From the NCBI GenBank assembly GCA_964610575.1, contig CAZSYX010000010.1:1-64000 (forward strand): DNA of 64,000 nucleotides, in the 5' to 3' direction. A program made the position numbers and the translations under genes. This document shows, one piece after another, positions 1 to 10,405 of this stretch. The notes below the pieces were generated by a model that worked only from the letters and a program-made list of their open reading frames with translations, was not told where the DNA came from and ran no database searches. This stretch comes from JADJWR01 sp964610575. GTDB lineage: Bacteria > Pseudomonadota > Gammaproteobacteria > Burkholderiales > Burkholderiaceae_F. Numbering within the stretch: the stretch's first letter is position 1; each line of letters starts with the position of its first letter.

Positions 1-54
1 CCGAGCGGGTCTGGATGGGCGCTCGCTTTAGCCGCATTTGTTAGGCGCCCGCAA
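1..54. other. Left-edge fragment flanking the group II intron
   Basis: These bases are the 3' flank of the intron on the minus strand. Read on that strand, the flank contains GCCTAACAAATGCGGC, which fits the RYYYAAC core seen at the 5' end of integron attC sites. On the plus strand the same bases end in GTTAGGC, which fits GTTRRRY. Only about 50 bases are visible, so the rest of any attC hairpin lies outside the window. The resemblance may be chance. No gene is called here. Confidence 0.2.
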
Positions 55-129
55 GTCGGGTAGGGACAGCGCGTTGCCGCGCCATCCCCCCCTAAGAACC
101 GAGCGTGCGAGTTTCCCCGCACCCGGCTC
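55..129 (-). other. Group II intron domains V and VI
   Basis: Domain V occupies 96-129. It reads GAGCCGGGTGCGGGGAAA and then CTCGCACGCTCGGTTC, with the usual closing pairs (GAGCCG with CGGTTC) and a GAAA tetraloop. This is the catalytic centre of group II introns and their most conserved RNA part. Domain VI follows as a GC-rich hairpin with a GCAA loop and a 3' tail CTACCCGAC. Together with the 5' GTGCG end they fix the type of element. Confidence 0.85.
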
Positions 130-175
130 AAGCCTCCTGCAAGCCCACAAGTGTGAGCCGGCAGCTTACCGAATC

Positions 176-1840
176 TCATCCAAAGTGCACCTGCATATGG
201 CAGTTCCGGTGAAGCAGGATCAGGTTGGCCAGCTTTTCCGTGCCGCCCAGATGCTTCGGCTGCACGTGATGAACATCAAAGGCTTCATCGAACCCGATGA
301 GCTGTTCGCACACCGGACACTTGCCGTTCTGACCCAGCCATAACCGTGCAAGCCGCTGTCGCTCCATCAACGAGTGAATCATCCTGAGCTTGGCTCGTTG
401 TTCGAGCTGCGGCTCCCATTCGGGCAGGAAAGGATTGAGGGCCCCTTCCACCTTCCTGTGCACGACGATCCTCGTCTCCGCCGCTCTGCGCAGCTTGACG
501 ACCACCTTCTTGCCGTCCGCGACGACGGTCTCGGCAAACACCCAGTTGCGCGAGCCCTGGCGGGCGAAGTACCGCTCTTTCACCCATTTCAGGCCCTTGC
601 GAGGATGCCTGCGCTTCGCCCATCGCCACAGTGCGTACCACACGTCGTTATCCACCCGCGAGTACGTCTCCTTGGCGTTCGCGGTCTTGTGATACTCGGC
701 CCAACCCTTGATGACGGGGTTGAGCAGCGTGATCAGGTTGACCGTCTTCGCCGCCTTGTTGCTCCGGATGATCTCCCGCACCTTCTCCATGAACGCTTTC
801 ACGTTCTTCCTCGAAGGCTTGATGATCAGTTTGTCCTTGAACTTCCGGACGTTCTGACCAAGGAAGTCGAATCCTTCTTCGACATGCGTGATCCTTGTCT
901 TTGCGGCGGAAAGTCGCAGCCCCCGCTCAGCCAAGAACGTCTCCACCAACGGCTTCGCCTCGTTTTCCAGCAGTTCCTTCGAACGGCCGGTGATGATGAA
1001 GTCATCGGCATACCGGATCAGGTTGACCTTGTTGCTGTTGCGCCTGCCGAAGCGTTGCGTCAGCAGTCGTTCCAGCCCGTCGAGGGTCATGTTCGCCAAT
1101 GTCGGCGAAATGATTCCCCCCTGAGGCGTGCCTTCCTCGGTTGCATGCAACCGGTTCAACTCGACATACCCCGCCTTCAGCCACTTGCTCAGCACCGCCC
1201 GATCCATTGGGATGTGCTCAAGCAGCCACGAGTGGCGGATGTGGTCGAAACAGCCCTCGATGTCCGCCTCAAGAATCCACTGCGCACTCGCGCGCTGGGA
1301 CAGTGCCGTTCGACACTGCTTCATCGCATCTGCTGCGCAGCGATAGGAACGAAACCCGTAGCTGTTCGAATCGGCAAGCGTTTCGGACACCGGCTCCAAC
1401 GCCAATAGGTGCAGCGCCTGCATGGCGCGGTCCTTCATCGTCGGAATCCCCAATGGCCGAAGCTTGCCGTTGGACTTCGGGATGTACACGCGCCGGAGCG
1501 GCAAAGGTTGGTAGCCTCGCCGCCCAAGCCGGGCGATCCCTCGGGCCTTCGATTCCGGCGTGGACCACAGCACCTCGTCCACGCCGGCGGTCTTGTGCCC
1601 GCGATTCTCGGTCACTCGTCTGACGGCGAGTGCTTTGCCACTGAACGAGCGGGTCAGGAGTCGTTGCAGGGCTTTCACCCTGCGCCAGTCCCCTTCCTTT
1701 GCCGCCTGAGCGATGCGTACCTGCAGGTTCCGAACGATCCGCGTCGTTCTGGCCCAGTCGATGCCGTGCCAGTCCAAGCAGTCCGCGGAAGACGCAGATA
1801 CAGCCCGCTCGACAAGTTGCTTCCTGTCGTCGAACTGCAT
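176..1840 (-). CDS. ltrA: Group II intron reverse transcriptase/maturase with HNH endonuclease
   Basis: The intron-encoded protein of 554 aa helps the intron RNA fold and splice and copies it into new DNA sites. The reverse-transcriptase palm carries YADD at about residue 277 (IRYADDFIITG). A maturase region follows, then a C-terminal HNH endonuclease with CPVC, DVHHVQPKHLGG, NL and HRNCH, so the zinc and catalytic residues look complete. I chose the ATG at 1840, which has GGGAGA upstream. The open frame extends to a TTG at 1876 (566 aa). No stop or frameshift is seen, so the protein may be functional. The HNH domain argues against the class C introns, which lack it. Confidence 0.92.
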   Translation of the reverse strand: MQFDDRKQLVERAVSASSADCLDWHGIDWARTTRIVRNLQVRIAQAAKEGDWRRVKALQRLLTRSFSGKALAVRRVTENRGHKTAGVDEVLWSTPESKARGIARLGRRGYQPLPLRRVYIPKSNGKLRPLGIPTMKDRAMQALHLLALEPVSETLADSNSYGFRSYRCAADAMKQCRTALSQRASAQWILEADIEGCFDHIRHSWLLEHIPMDRAVLSKWLKAGYVELNRLHATEEGTPQGGIISPTLANMTLDGLERLLTQRFGRRNSNKVNLIRYADDFIITGRSKELLENEAKPLVETFLAERGLRLSAAKTRITHVEEGFDFLGQNVRKFKDKLIIKPSRKNVKAFMEKVREIIRSNKAAKTVNLITLLNPVIKGWAEYHKTANAKETYSRVDNDVWYALWRWAKRRHPRKGLKWVKERYFARQGSRNWVFAETVVADGKKVVVKLRRAAETRIVVHRKVEGALNPFLPEWEPQLEQRAKLRMIHSLMERQRLARLWLGQNGKCPVCEQLIGFDEAFDVHHVQPKHLGGTEKLANLILLHRNCHMQVHFG

Positions 1841-2669
1841 TCTCACTTGCTTTCTCCCATGAACGGAGCCCGGCAAGGAGACGCGACTTTCCCCTTGCGG
1901 GGAATGCGACGCCTCCCCGCAGGGTGTTTCATCAGAACATCTACCGGCTCTTCGCCCGTAGAGACCACGTGGAAGTGGGCCCGCTTTCGCGTGGGGTGAC
2001 GTTCAAACCCCTATCCGGACCGTTACAGCCCGTCATTCGCTTTTTCCACAATCCTCTACCCGCAACACCGACAGCTTTTCTTGCGATCGGCTTGCCGACG
2101 AGTGAGACGACCCCGTCGGCGGCGTTACGGGCTTACCCAGTTCCATACCGGCAACACGAACAGCGTAGGTCCTGCCTTTCCACCGGCGGCGCATCTGTCG
2201 ACGTGTCTCATTCAGCACAGAGACAACCGGCCGCGTACCGTTTTGGTCAGGGCGTGTTTCGCTGCGATCGCCCAGCTTTGATAACGGTGTTTATCAGCAG
2301 TTCACATCTGTTGACCCTACTGTCCAGCCTAACCCCCTTGCGTACCCGCAGCGGGCGAGCGCGTCGGCGGTCCTCGCGGACCGCCGACATCTGCAAAGAT
2401 GAGGGCATTCTCAGGGCGCTCTGCACGCGACGGTTACCCGTCACGCACTGCCCATAGGCTACGTCCGGTCGAACGGACGGTTCTCTTTCCTCGGGCCGCT
2501 GAGGCAGCCCTGCGGAACAGAACAATTGCCGGCATGGCTTACACCACGCCCACTCTGGCCGGGGACGACCAGACATCTCTGGTGCTGCCGTTTTATGACA
2601 CTTGGTGTCACCGGTCAATCGAACCGGAGGGTTGGGCAGCTACCCTAGTGGCGCGACCACTGGTCGCAC
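1841..2669 (-). ncRNA. Group II intron 5' RNA region (domains I to IV)
   Basis: These 830 bases contain no convincing gene and are explained by the structural RNA of the intron. The region starts at GTGCGACCAGTGGTCGCGCC, whose inner part can fold into a hairpin (CGACCA with TGGTCG), and runs through repeated short complementary blocks up to the maturase start. Several open frames across it on both strands are best read as chance. Exon-binding sites were not mapped. Confidence 0.65.
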
Positions 2670-2719
2670 GCTGAACTCAAATCGGCGCCGACAGCGGCGA
2701 ATGTTACACCGTGCTCACC

Positions 2720-4243
2720 TCAGGACTCGGCCGCTTCGATGGCCAGCGACAGCTGCAAGCGGGCAGCATCGTCCGCCCCGATGGACGGCTGCTCGCGGGC
2801 ACGCTCGACACGGTCGAGATAAGCGGGTGTCACGTCGCCGGTGATGTACTCGCCGTCGAAACACGAGGCCTCGAAACGGGTCAGCGCCGGATTGCCGTCG
2901 CGCACCGCCTGCTTCATGTCCTCGAGGCGCTGGTAGATCAGCGCGTCGGCACCGATCTCGCGGCGGATCTCTTCATCGCCGCGCGAATGGGCAATCAGTT
3001 CGGCGCGCGTGGGCATGTCGATGCCGTAGACATTCGGGAAGCGAACCGGCGGCGCCGCCGAGGCAACCATCACCCTGCGCGCGCCGGCGTCGCGGGCCAT
3101 CTGCACGATCTCGCGGATCGTCGTGCCGCGCACGATCGAGTCGTCGACCAGCAGCACGTTCTTGCCCTTGAACTCGACGCCCACGGTGTTCAGCTTCTGC
3201 CGCACCGATTTCCTGCGCACCGCCTGCCCGGGCATGATGAACGTGCGGCCGATGTAGCGGTTCTTGATGAAGCCCTCGCGGTAATCCAGTCCCAGCTTGC
3301 GTGCCAGTTCGAGCGCGGCCGGCCGGCTCGAGTCCGGGATCGGCATCACCACGTCGATGCCGCCGCTTGGGATCGCTTCACGGACGCGCTCGGCCAGGTA
3401 CTCGCCCAGACGCAGGCGCGCGCCATAGACCGACACGCCGTCGATCAGCGAGTCCGGCCGCGCCAGGTAGACGTACTCGAAGATGCACGGATTGAGCGAC
3501 GGGTTCTCCGCACACTGCTGGCTGAAGAAGCGCCCGTCGTTCGCAACGAAGATCGCCTCGCCGGAGGCGACGTCACGCACCAGCCGGAAGCCGTTGCCTT
3601 GGAGCGCGACGGATTCGGACGCGATCATGTACTCGGTGCCGGTATCCGTCTCGTGGACGCCGAAGCACAGTGGCCGGATGCCGAACGGGTCGCGAAAACC
3701 CAGCAGCCCGTAGCCGGCGATCTCGGCGACCACCGCGTACGAGCCGCGCACGCGGCGGTGCACGCCCGCCACGGCGCGGAAGATCGCCGCCGGATCGAGC
3801 GACAGTCCCTCGCTGGCCAGCTGCAGCTCATGCGCCAGGACGTTGAGCAGCACCTCGGAATCGGAGTTGGTATTGATGTGGCGCCGATCGACGCGGAACA
3901 GCTCCTCCTTGAGCTGCTCCCAGTTGGTGAGGTTGCCGTTGTGCGCCAGCACGATGCCAAACGGCGCGTTGACGTAGAACGGTTGCGCTTCCTCGGAGTT
4001 GGTGGCCGAGCCCTGCGTCGGATAGCGGACCTGGGCGATACCGGACAAGCCGGGCAGCGAGCGCATGTTGCGCGTGCGGAAGACGTCGCGCGCCAGGCCG
4101 TTGCCCTTTTGCATGTGGAAAGCGCGGCCATTGGCGGTGGCGATGCCCGCCGCATCCTGGCCGCGGTGCTGCAGCAGCTGCAGCGCGTCGTACAGCAGCT
4201 GGTTGACCGGCGAGGTTCCGGAGACTCCGACGATTCCACACAT
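2720..4243 (-). CDS. purF: Amidophosphoribosyltransferase
   Basis: PurF makes phosphoribosylamine from PRPP and glutamine, the first committed step of purine synthesis in the cytoplasm. The 507-aa protein opens with MCGIVGV, whose Cys2 is the N-terminal nucleophile of the glutaminase half (family-typical). The PRPP-binding loop VLLVDDSIVRGTT lies in the second half, and the length is normal. It is the last gene of the run cvpA-purF, with 12 bp between them, the usual arrangement in Burkholderiales. A group II intron follows about 50 bp beyond the stop. No propeptide is present before Cys2. Confidence 0.98.
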   Translation of the reverse strand: MCGIVGVSGTSPVNQLLYDALQLLQHRGQDAAGIATANGRAFHMQKGNGLARDVFRTRNMRSLPGLSGIAQVRYPTQGSATNSEEAQPFYVNAPFGIVLAHNGNLTNWEQLKEELFRVDRRHINTNSDSEVLLNVLAHELQLASEGLSLDPAAIFRAVAGVHRRVRGSYAVVAEIAGYGLLGFRDPFGIRPLCFGVHETDTGTEYMIASESVALQGNGFRLVRDVASGEAIFVANDGRFFSQQCAENPSLNPCIFEYVYLARPDSLIDGVSVYGARLRLGEYLAERVREAIPSGGIDVVMPIPDSSRPAALELARKLGLDYREGFIKNRYIGRTFIMPGQAVRRKSVRQKLNTVGVEFKGKNVLLVDDSIVRGTTIREIVQMARDAGARRVMVASAAPPVRFPNVYGIDMPTRAELIAHSRGDEEIRREIGADALIYQRLEDMKQAVRDGNPALTRFEASCFDGEYITGDVTPAYLDRVERAREQPSIGADDAARLQLSLAIEAAES

Positions 4244-4255
4244 GCTTCGACTCTC

Positions 4256-4756
4256 CTAGGCGCGCGGCCCGCGCACCGCGGCATCCGGAAACTGGCGCAA
4301 CGCGAATGCTAGCGCCGCCTCGACCTGCGGCAGCACCAGCGACTCGCGCCACAGCGGCTCGCGGTACAGCGCCGTGTCGCGCACCAGGAACACGGCAAGC
4401 CCGATGATCAGCAGGCCGCGTACCAGTCCGAACAGGCCGCCGAGGGTTCGGTCGGCCGCCGACAGTTTCGCCGCCTTGATCAGTTCACGCACCAGCCAGC
4501 CGACCAGCGCCGCGGCGAACACGCAGCCGACCACGATGAGCACCGCCACCACCGCCGTGCGCGCCAGAGGCCACTCCTGCCCGAGCGGCACCGACGCGCT
4601 GATCGCCGCGGCAAAGCGAAAGGCCAGCCAGATGCCGGCGATCCAGCCGGCGAGCGAAATCATCTCGCGCATGAAGCCGCGCAGCAGGCCGAGCAGGATC
4701 GACGCGCCGATCACCGCGACCACCGCCCAGTCCAGCGCGTTCATGCCGTCAGCCAC
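4256..4756 (-). CDS. cvpA: CvpA family inner-membrane protein
   Basis: A 166-aa membrane protein beginning MADGMNALDWAVVAVIGASI, with about four hydrophobic segments and the CvpA family's GLLRGFMREMISL stretch near residue 22. CvpA was named for colicin V production and is linked to envelope integrity; its exact activity is unsettled. It lies between the SPOR gene, which it overlaps by 8 bp, and purF, a layout conserved in many proteobacteria. The length is typical. Confidence 0.93.
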   Translation of the reverse strand: MADGMNALDWAVVAVIGASILLGLLRGFMREMISLAGWIAGIWLAFRFAAAISASVPLGQEWPLARTAVVAVLIVVGCVFAAALVGWLVRELIKAAKLSAADRTLGGLFGLVRGLLIIGLAVFLVRDTALYREPLWRESLVLPQVEAALAFALRQFPDAAVRGPRA

Positions 4757-5420
4757 CGACCACGGTCGCCTTGTGGCCAGCAGCCTTCAATCGCTCCGCC
4801 GCCCGTTGGGCCTCTTCCCGACTGGAAAACGGCCCGACACGCACCCGATGCAGCGTGCTGTCAGCAGTCGAAACTGCTTCGACGTAAGCGCTGAAGCCGC
4901 CCTTCTTCAGGCGGGCGACCAGTTCCTTCGCTGCCGCCGCAGTTGACAAGGCGGCCACCTGCACGGCGAAGTTCTCCGTCGTCGTTGCAGCCGCAGCGGA
5001 CGGCTGGGCAGGGGTTGCCGGCTGCGCAGACTGTGCGGATTGCATCGGCTGTACAGGCGGCGGCGCCTTGGTTGCCTTCGCCGGTGGCTCGACCGGCGGT
5101 GGCGGCTCGTTCCGTACGGGCGCGGGCTCGGCGATCTTCTCGTCGATCGCCGGCGACCTGTCCGCCGACTTCTGCGCCGGCGCCGGCGGGCTCGCGATGG
5201 TGATCGAAATGTCCTCGCGCACCGGACGCGGCGCAGTATCGAGCAGCATCGGCAGCACGATCACCGCCGCCAGCAGCAGGGCCGCCGCGCCGATCAGGCG
5301 GCGCCGGGTCTGCGTGCGAAGTTCGGCGGCCGGATCGCGCGCATCGGCCCGGCGGCCGTTGCCCTCGCCGGCTTCCTTGTCCGCTGACTCAGGCTCGTTG
5401 CGCGAAAAGGGCCAGGGCAT
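4749..5420 (-). CDS. SPOR domain protein, DedD-like
   Basis: A 223-aa protein with one membrane span (about residues 42-60, IGAALLLAAVIVLPMLLD), then a long Pro/Ala-rich linker, then a C-terminal SPOR domain of about 75 residues (from NFAVQVAAL to KATVVGG). SPOR domains bind denuded septal peptidoglycan, so a division-related periplasmic role is likely, as for DedD. I start it at the ATG at 5420, just after the folC stop; a longer frame from 5459 would overlap folC. It is co-transcribed with folC and cvpA. Confidence 0.88.
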   Translation of the reverse strand: MPWPFSRNEPESADKEAGEGNGRRADARDPAAELRTQTRRRLIGAAALLLAAVIVLPMLLDTAPRPVREDISITIASPPAPAQKSADRSPAIDEKIAEPAPVRNEPPPPVEPPAKATKAPPPVQPMQSAQSAQPATPAQPSAAAATTTENFAVQVAALSTAAAAKELVARLKKGGFSAYVEAVSTADSTLHRVRVGPFSSREEAQRAAERLKAAGHKATVVGG

Positions 5421-5424
5421 CTCG

Positions 5425-6696
5425 CTACCGGTATTGCGCGCCTCGGCGACGCTGCGCACGCATTACATCCGCCACGGTGAGGAAGCTTCCGAAAACGACG
5501 ATTCTATCGTCGGCGGCTGCCGCGCGATGCGCGGCGTCGTAGGCTGCGCCGATGTCGTCGAACGATTCCACGGCCGCCTCCGGCCGCCGCCCATGCAGGA
5601 TGTCGGCCAGCGCCTGCCCGGACAGACCGCGCGGCCCGGCAGTGCCGCCCAGGTACCAGTGGTCGATGCGGTCTGCCACCTTGTCGATCACCCCCGCCGC
5701 ATCCTTGTCACGCAGCATGCCGAGCACCGCCAGCGTGCGCGGGTAAAAGCCCATGCTGTCGAGGTTCTTCGCCAGCACCGCCGTCGCGTGCGGGTTGTGC
5801 GCGACGTCGAGGATCACCGCGGGTCGCCCGGGCAACACCTGGAAACGGCCTGCAAGCTCGACGTTCAGCAGCCCCTGCCGCACCGCCTGCTGGCTCACCG
5901 GCAGCCGCTGGCTGAGCGCCTCCAACGAGGCAAGCACGCCAGAAGCATTGAGTAGCTGATTGGCGCCGCGCAGCGCCGGATGTGGCAGGCCGGCGCGACG
6001 AACCTTCCGCCCGCCGTAGGCCCACTGCTGCCGGTCGCCTTGGTAGTTGAAGTCGCGCCCAAGGAGCCAGAGGTCGGCACCGAGGTCGTGCGCCACCTCG
6101 AGCAGGGATTCGGGCGGCTGCGGATCCGAGCAGATCGCCGGCCGCCCCCGCCGATAGATGTGCGCCTTCTCGTAGCCGATGTGCTCGCGCGTGGGCCCCA
6201 GGTAGTCCATGTGATCGAGGTCGACGGAGGTGACGACGGCACAGTCGGCATCGACGATGTTGGTGGCATCGAGCCGGCCGCCGAGGCCGACCTCGAGAAT
6301 GACCGCGTCGAGCCGCCCGGCCATGAACAGGCGCAGGATCGCCAGCGTCGTGAACTCGAAGTAGGTCAGCGAGGTTTCGCCGCGCGAGCGCTCGACCGCG
6401 TCGAACTGCTCGATCAGCGCCTCGTCACCGACGACCTCGCCGGCAATGCGGGCGCGCTCGCTGAAGCGCAGCAGATGCGGCGATGTGTACAGGCCGGCGC
6501 GATAGCCCGCCGCGCGCAGGATCGATTCCAGCATCGCGCAGGTGGAGCCCTTGCCATTGGTACCGCCGACCGTGAACACCGGGCAATCGAAACCGATGGC
6601 CAGCCTGTCGGCGACCGCCCGCACGCGGTCGAGCGAGAGATCGATCGTGCGGTAGTGCAGGCGTTCGATGCGCTCGAGCCAGCCGTCGAGGGTCAA
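5425..6696 (-). CDS. folC: Folylpolyglutamate synthase / dihydrofolate synthase
   Basis: FolC adds glutamate to dihydropteroate and then to folates, using ATP. The ATP loop GGTNGKGSTCAMLE is near the N-terminus and the second catalytic region includes LEVGLGGRLDATN. I favour the TTG at 6696, giving TLDGWLERIERLH at the N-terminus as in relatives, with GGCGGA just upstream. The frame also extends to a TTG at 6735 (436 aa). No ATG start is available near the N-terminus, so an uncommon start codon is likely either way. It follows accD in the same operon. Confidence 0.94.
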   Translation of the reverse strand: MTLDGWLERIERLHYRTIDLSLDRVRAVADRLAIGFDCPVFTVGGTNGKGSTCAMLESILRAAGYRAGLYTSPHLLRFSERARIAGEVVGDEALIEQFDAVERSRGETSLTYFEFTTLAILRLFMAGRLDAVILEVGLGGRLDATNIVDADCAVVTSVDLDHMDYLGPTREHIGYEKAHIYRRGRPAICSDPQPPESLLEVAHDLGADLWLLGRDFNYQGDRQQWAYGGRKVRRAGLPHPALRGANQLLNASGVLASLEALSQRLPVSQQAVRQGLLNVELAGRFQVLPGRPAVILDVAHNPHATAVLAKNLDSMGFYPRTLAVLGMLRDKDAAGVIDKVADRIDHWYLGGTAGPRGLSGQALADILHGRRPEAAVESFDDIGAAYDAAHRAAAADDRIVVFGSFLTVADVMRAQRRRGAQYR

Positions 6697-6752
6697 CGAG
6701 GATCCGCCCAAGAAATGCCGTGGTCGGGCGCGCAAGCGCCCGAAGGTCCACC

Positions 6753-7619
6753 CTAACTTATCGCCTCGGCCGGCTGGCGCAGCATCAGCGCCAGCAGCTG
6801 TGCGAGTTCATCGCGCAACGCGCGCCGGTCGACGATCATGTCGATGGCGCCCTTGGTGAGCAGGAATTCGGCGCGCTGGAACCCTTCCGGCAGCTTCTCG
6901 CGCACGGTCTGTTCGATCACCCGCGGGCCGGCAAAGCCGATCAGCGCCTTGGGCTCCGCGATCACGACGTCACCGAGGAAGGCGAAGCTTGCCGACACGC
7001 CGCCCATCGTCGGGTCGGTGAGCACCGAGATGAACGGCAGCCGCGCATCCGCGAGGCGCGTGATCATCGCCGTGGTCTTGGCCATCTGCATCAGCGACAG
7101 CAGGCCCTCCTGCATCCGCGCGCCGCCGGTAGCGGTGAAGCAGATGAAGGGCAGCTTCTGTTCAAGCGCCGTCTGCACGCCGCGCACGAAGCGCTCGCCG
7201 ACGACGGAACCCATCGAACCGCCCATGAAGCCGAACTCGAAGCAGGCGACAACAACCGGCAGCGACCGGATCGAGCCACCCATCACCACCAGCGCGTCGG
7301 TCTCGCCGGTCGAGGACATCGCTTCCTGAAGCCGCTCCGGGTACTTGCGACTGTCCTTGAACTTCAGCGCGTCGGTCGGCAGCACCTCGACACCGATCTC
7401 GTAGCGCCCCTCGGGGTCGAGCAGCACATCGAGCCGCGCGCGCGCGCCGATGCGCAGGTGGTGCGAGCACTTGGGGCAAACGCTCAGCGTGCGCTCGAGT
7501 TCGGCGCTGTACAGCACCGATTCGCAGCCCGGGCACTTGGTCCACAGCCCTTCGGGAACGGTCTTGCGCGAGCCGCCCTGCTTGATCCGCGGCGGCAGCA
7601 GTTTCTCGAGCCAGCTCAT
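6753..7619 (-). CDS. accD: Acetyl-CoA carboxylase carboxyltransferase subunit beta
   Basis: AccD pairs with AccA to move the carboxyl group from biotin to acetyl-CoA, the first step of fatty-acid synthesis. The 288-aa protein has the N-terminal four-cysteine zinc finger (CPGCESVLYS and CPKCSHH) and the carboxyltransferase core with TGGARMQEG and GFAGPRVIEQTVREKLPEGF. The start is the ATG at 7619, preceded by a clear GGGAGGAA ribosome site. The frame upstream is open but unrelated. It lies between trpA and folC, as in related genomes. Confidence 0.97.
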   Translation of the reverse strand: MSWLEKLLPPRIKQGGSRKTVPEGLWTKCPGCESVLYSAELERTLSVCPKCSHHLRIGARARLDVLLDPEGRYEIGVEVLPTDALKFKDSRKYPERLQEAMSSTGETDALVVMGGSIRSLPVVVACFEFGFMGGSMGSVVGERFVRGVQTALEQKLPFICFTATGGARMQEGLLSLMQMAKTTAMITRLADARLPFISVLTDPTMGGVSASFAFLGDVVIAEPKALIGFAGPRVIEQTVREKLPEGFQRAEFLLTKGAIDMIVDRRALRDELAQLLALMLRQPAEAIS

Positions 7620-7674
7620 CGTTCCTCCCGGGTGCAGCACGGTTGCACAGCGATCAGCGGGCCGCGCGGCGACT

Positions 7675-8495
7675 TCACGCCGCCTCCGCTGCCGGAGCGA
7701 CCGCGTCGATGGCGCGACGCAGGTCGGCCAGCAACGCGGCCGCCGCCTGCACCGCCCGCTCGCGCGGCACGCTTTCCATTTCCTGGATGATGCGGCTGCC
7801 CACGACCACGGCGTCGGCGACTCGCGCCACCGCCTGCGCGGTGGCTGCGTCACGAATGCCGAAGCCGACACCGACCGGCACCTTCGCCAGGTTCTTGATC
7901 AGCGGGATACGCGCCGCGACCGCGTCGACGTCGAGATGACCGGCGCCGGTGATGCCCTTCAGGCTCACGTAGTACAGGTAACCGCTGGCGACTTTGGCCA
8001 CACGCGCGATGCGGTCCTCGGTCGACGTCGGTGCGAGCAGGAAGATCGGGTCGATTTCGGCTGCCTTCATCGCCGCGGCGAAGTCCTCGCACTCCTCCGG
8101 CGGGTAGTCGACGACCAGCACGCCGTCGACGCCCGCAGCCGAAGCGGCGCGTGCAAACGTGTCGCGCCCCATGTGCTCGATCGGGTTCGCATATCCCATC
8201 AGCACGACCGGTGTGCTCGCATCCCGCTGCCGGAATTCGCTAACGAACTGCAGTGTCTGCTTCAGGCCGACGCCTTGTCGTATCGCCCGCTCGGTGGCGC
8301 GCTGGATGACCGGGCCGTCGGCCATCGGATCGGAAAACGGCACGCCCAGTTCGATGACGTCGGCGCCGGCGGCCGCCAGCGCAAGCATCAGCGGCACCGT
8401 CAGCTCGGGCGCCGGGTCACCGGCGGCGACATAGGGAATGAGCCCCTTGCGCTTCTGCGAGGCAAGGCGGCCGAAGGCCCTGGCGATTCGCGACA

Positions 8496-8496
<1 letters not shown>
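7675..8496 (-). CDS. trpA: Tryptophan synthase alpha chain
   Basis: TrpA cleaves indole-glycerol phosphate to indole, which passes to TrpB. The 273-aa protein starts MSRIARAFGRLA and carries ELGVPFSDPMADGPVIQ, holding the catalytic Glu and Asp of the family. Phosphate-binding glycines appear in VPVGVGFGIRD and VVGSRIIQ. Its ATG shares one base with the trpB stop (TGATG), implying translational coupling. A much longer open frame reading back through trpB is a shadow. Confidence 0.97.
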
Positions 8497-9745
<1,249 letters not shown>

Positions 9746-9749
<4 letters not shown>

Positions 9750-10405
9750 GCTGCGTCCGAAAGTTCTGGGTATTCGCGCCGGTCGGCCAGCCGCACGGCG
9801 GCGCAGAAACGCTGCAGCCGCTCGGCACTCTTGATTCCCGGCGCCGCCTCGACACCGCTGCTGACATCGACCGCAAACGGGCGAACCCGGGCGATGGCGT
9901 CGACCACGTTTTTTTCGTTCAGTCCGCCTGCGAGGACCAGCGGCATCGTTCGCTGACCTGGTGCCGGCAGCCGCGCCCAGTCGAACACCATGCCGCTGCC
10001 GCCGAATCCCGCTGCCGGCGCGTCGGCCAGCAGCGCGATTGCCGAGGGAAAAGAGCGCACGAAGTCTAACAAATCGACACCCTCGGCCATGCGCGCCGCG
10101 CGCAGGTAAGGACGGTCAAAAAGCTCGCAGTCGGCAGCCGTTTCGTCGCCGTGAAACTGCAGCAGCGCGTTGGGCACCTGAGCGAGACACGCTCGCACGT
10201 GCTCTGCGCCGGCGTTGACGAACAGCAGCACGGGCGTCACGAAAGGCGGTAGCGAACGAGCCAGTTCACGCAGTCGGTGAGGCTCGACGAAGCGCGGGCT
10301 GCGCTCGTAGCAGACGAAGCCCACCGCATCGGCGCCGCAGGCAACCGCGTTCACCGCGTCCTCGACGCGGGTGATGCCGCAGATCTTTACGCGCGTTCGC
10401 CGCAT
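9746..10405 (-). CDS. trpF: Phosphoribosylanthranilate isomerase
   Basis: TrpF isomerises phosphoribosylanthranilate in tryptophan synthesis. The 219-aa protein begins MRRTRVKICGITR, with the catalytic Cys of the family in KICGIT; the second catalytic region is FAVDVSSGVE. The ATG at 10405 was chosen because the family starts there. A longer frame into truA exists but has no support. The gene overlaps truA by 19 bp and trpB by 4 bp. Confidence 0.96.

Larger units (their letters stand above)
55..2669 (-). mobile_element. Group II intron, complete, with intron-encoded protein
   Basis: The element is a self-splicing retroelement about 2.6 kb long, reading on the minus strand. Its predicted 5' end (position 2669) begins GTGCGAC, matching the GUGYG rule for group II introns. 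The 3' part holds a 34-nt domain V (96-129) and a domain VI hairpin. It ends in CTACCCGAC, with a candidate bulged branch-point A at position 61, six bases from the end. Between these lie the domain I-IV RNA and a protein with reverse transcriptase and HNH regions. It sits about 50 bp past the purF stop codon, in non-coding DNA, so it breaks no gene. Boundaries are read by eye and could shift by a few bases. Confidence 0.88.

Noticed and set aside
55..2669. Class C (attC-targeting) group II intron
   Set aside because: The protein has an HNH domain and is 554 aa, whereas class C proteins lack this domain and are shorter.
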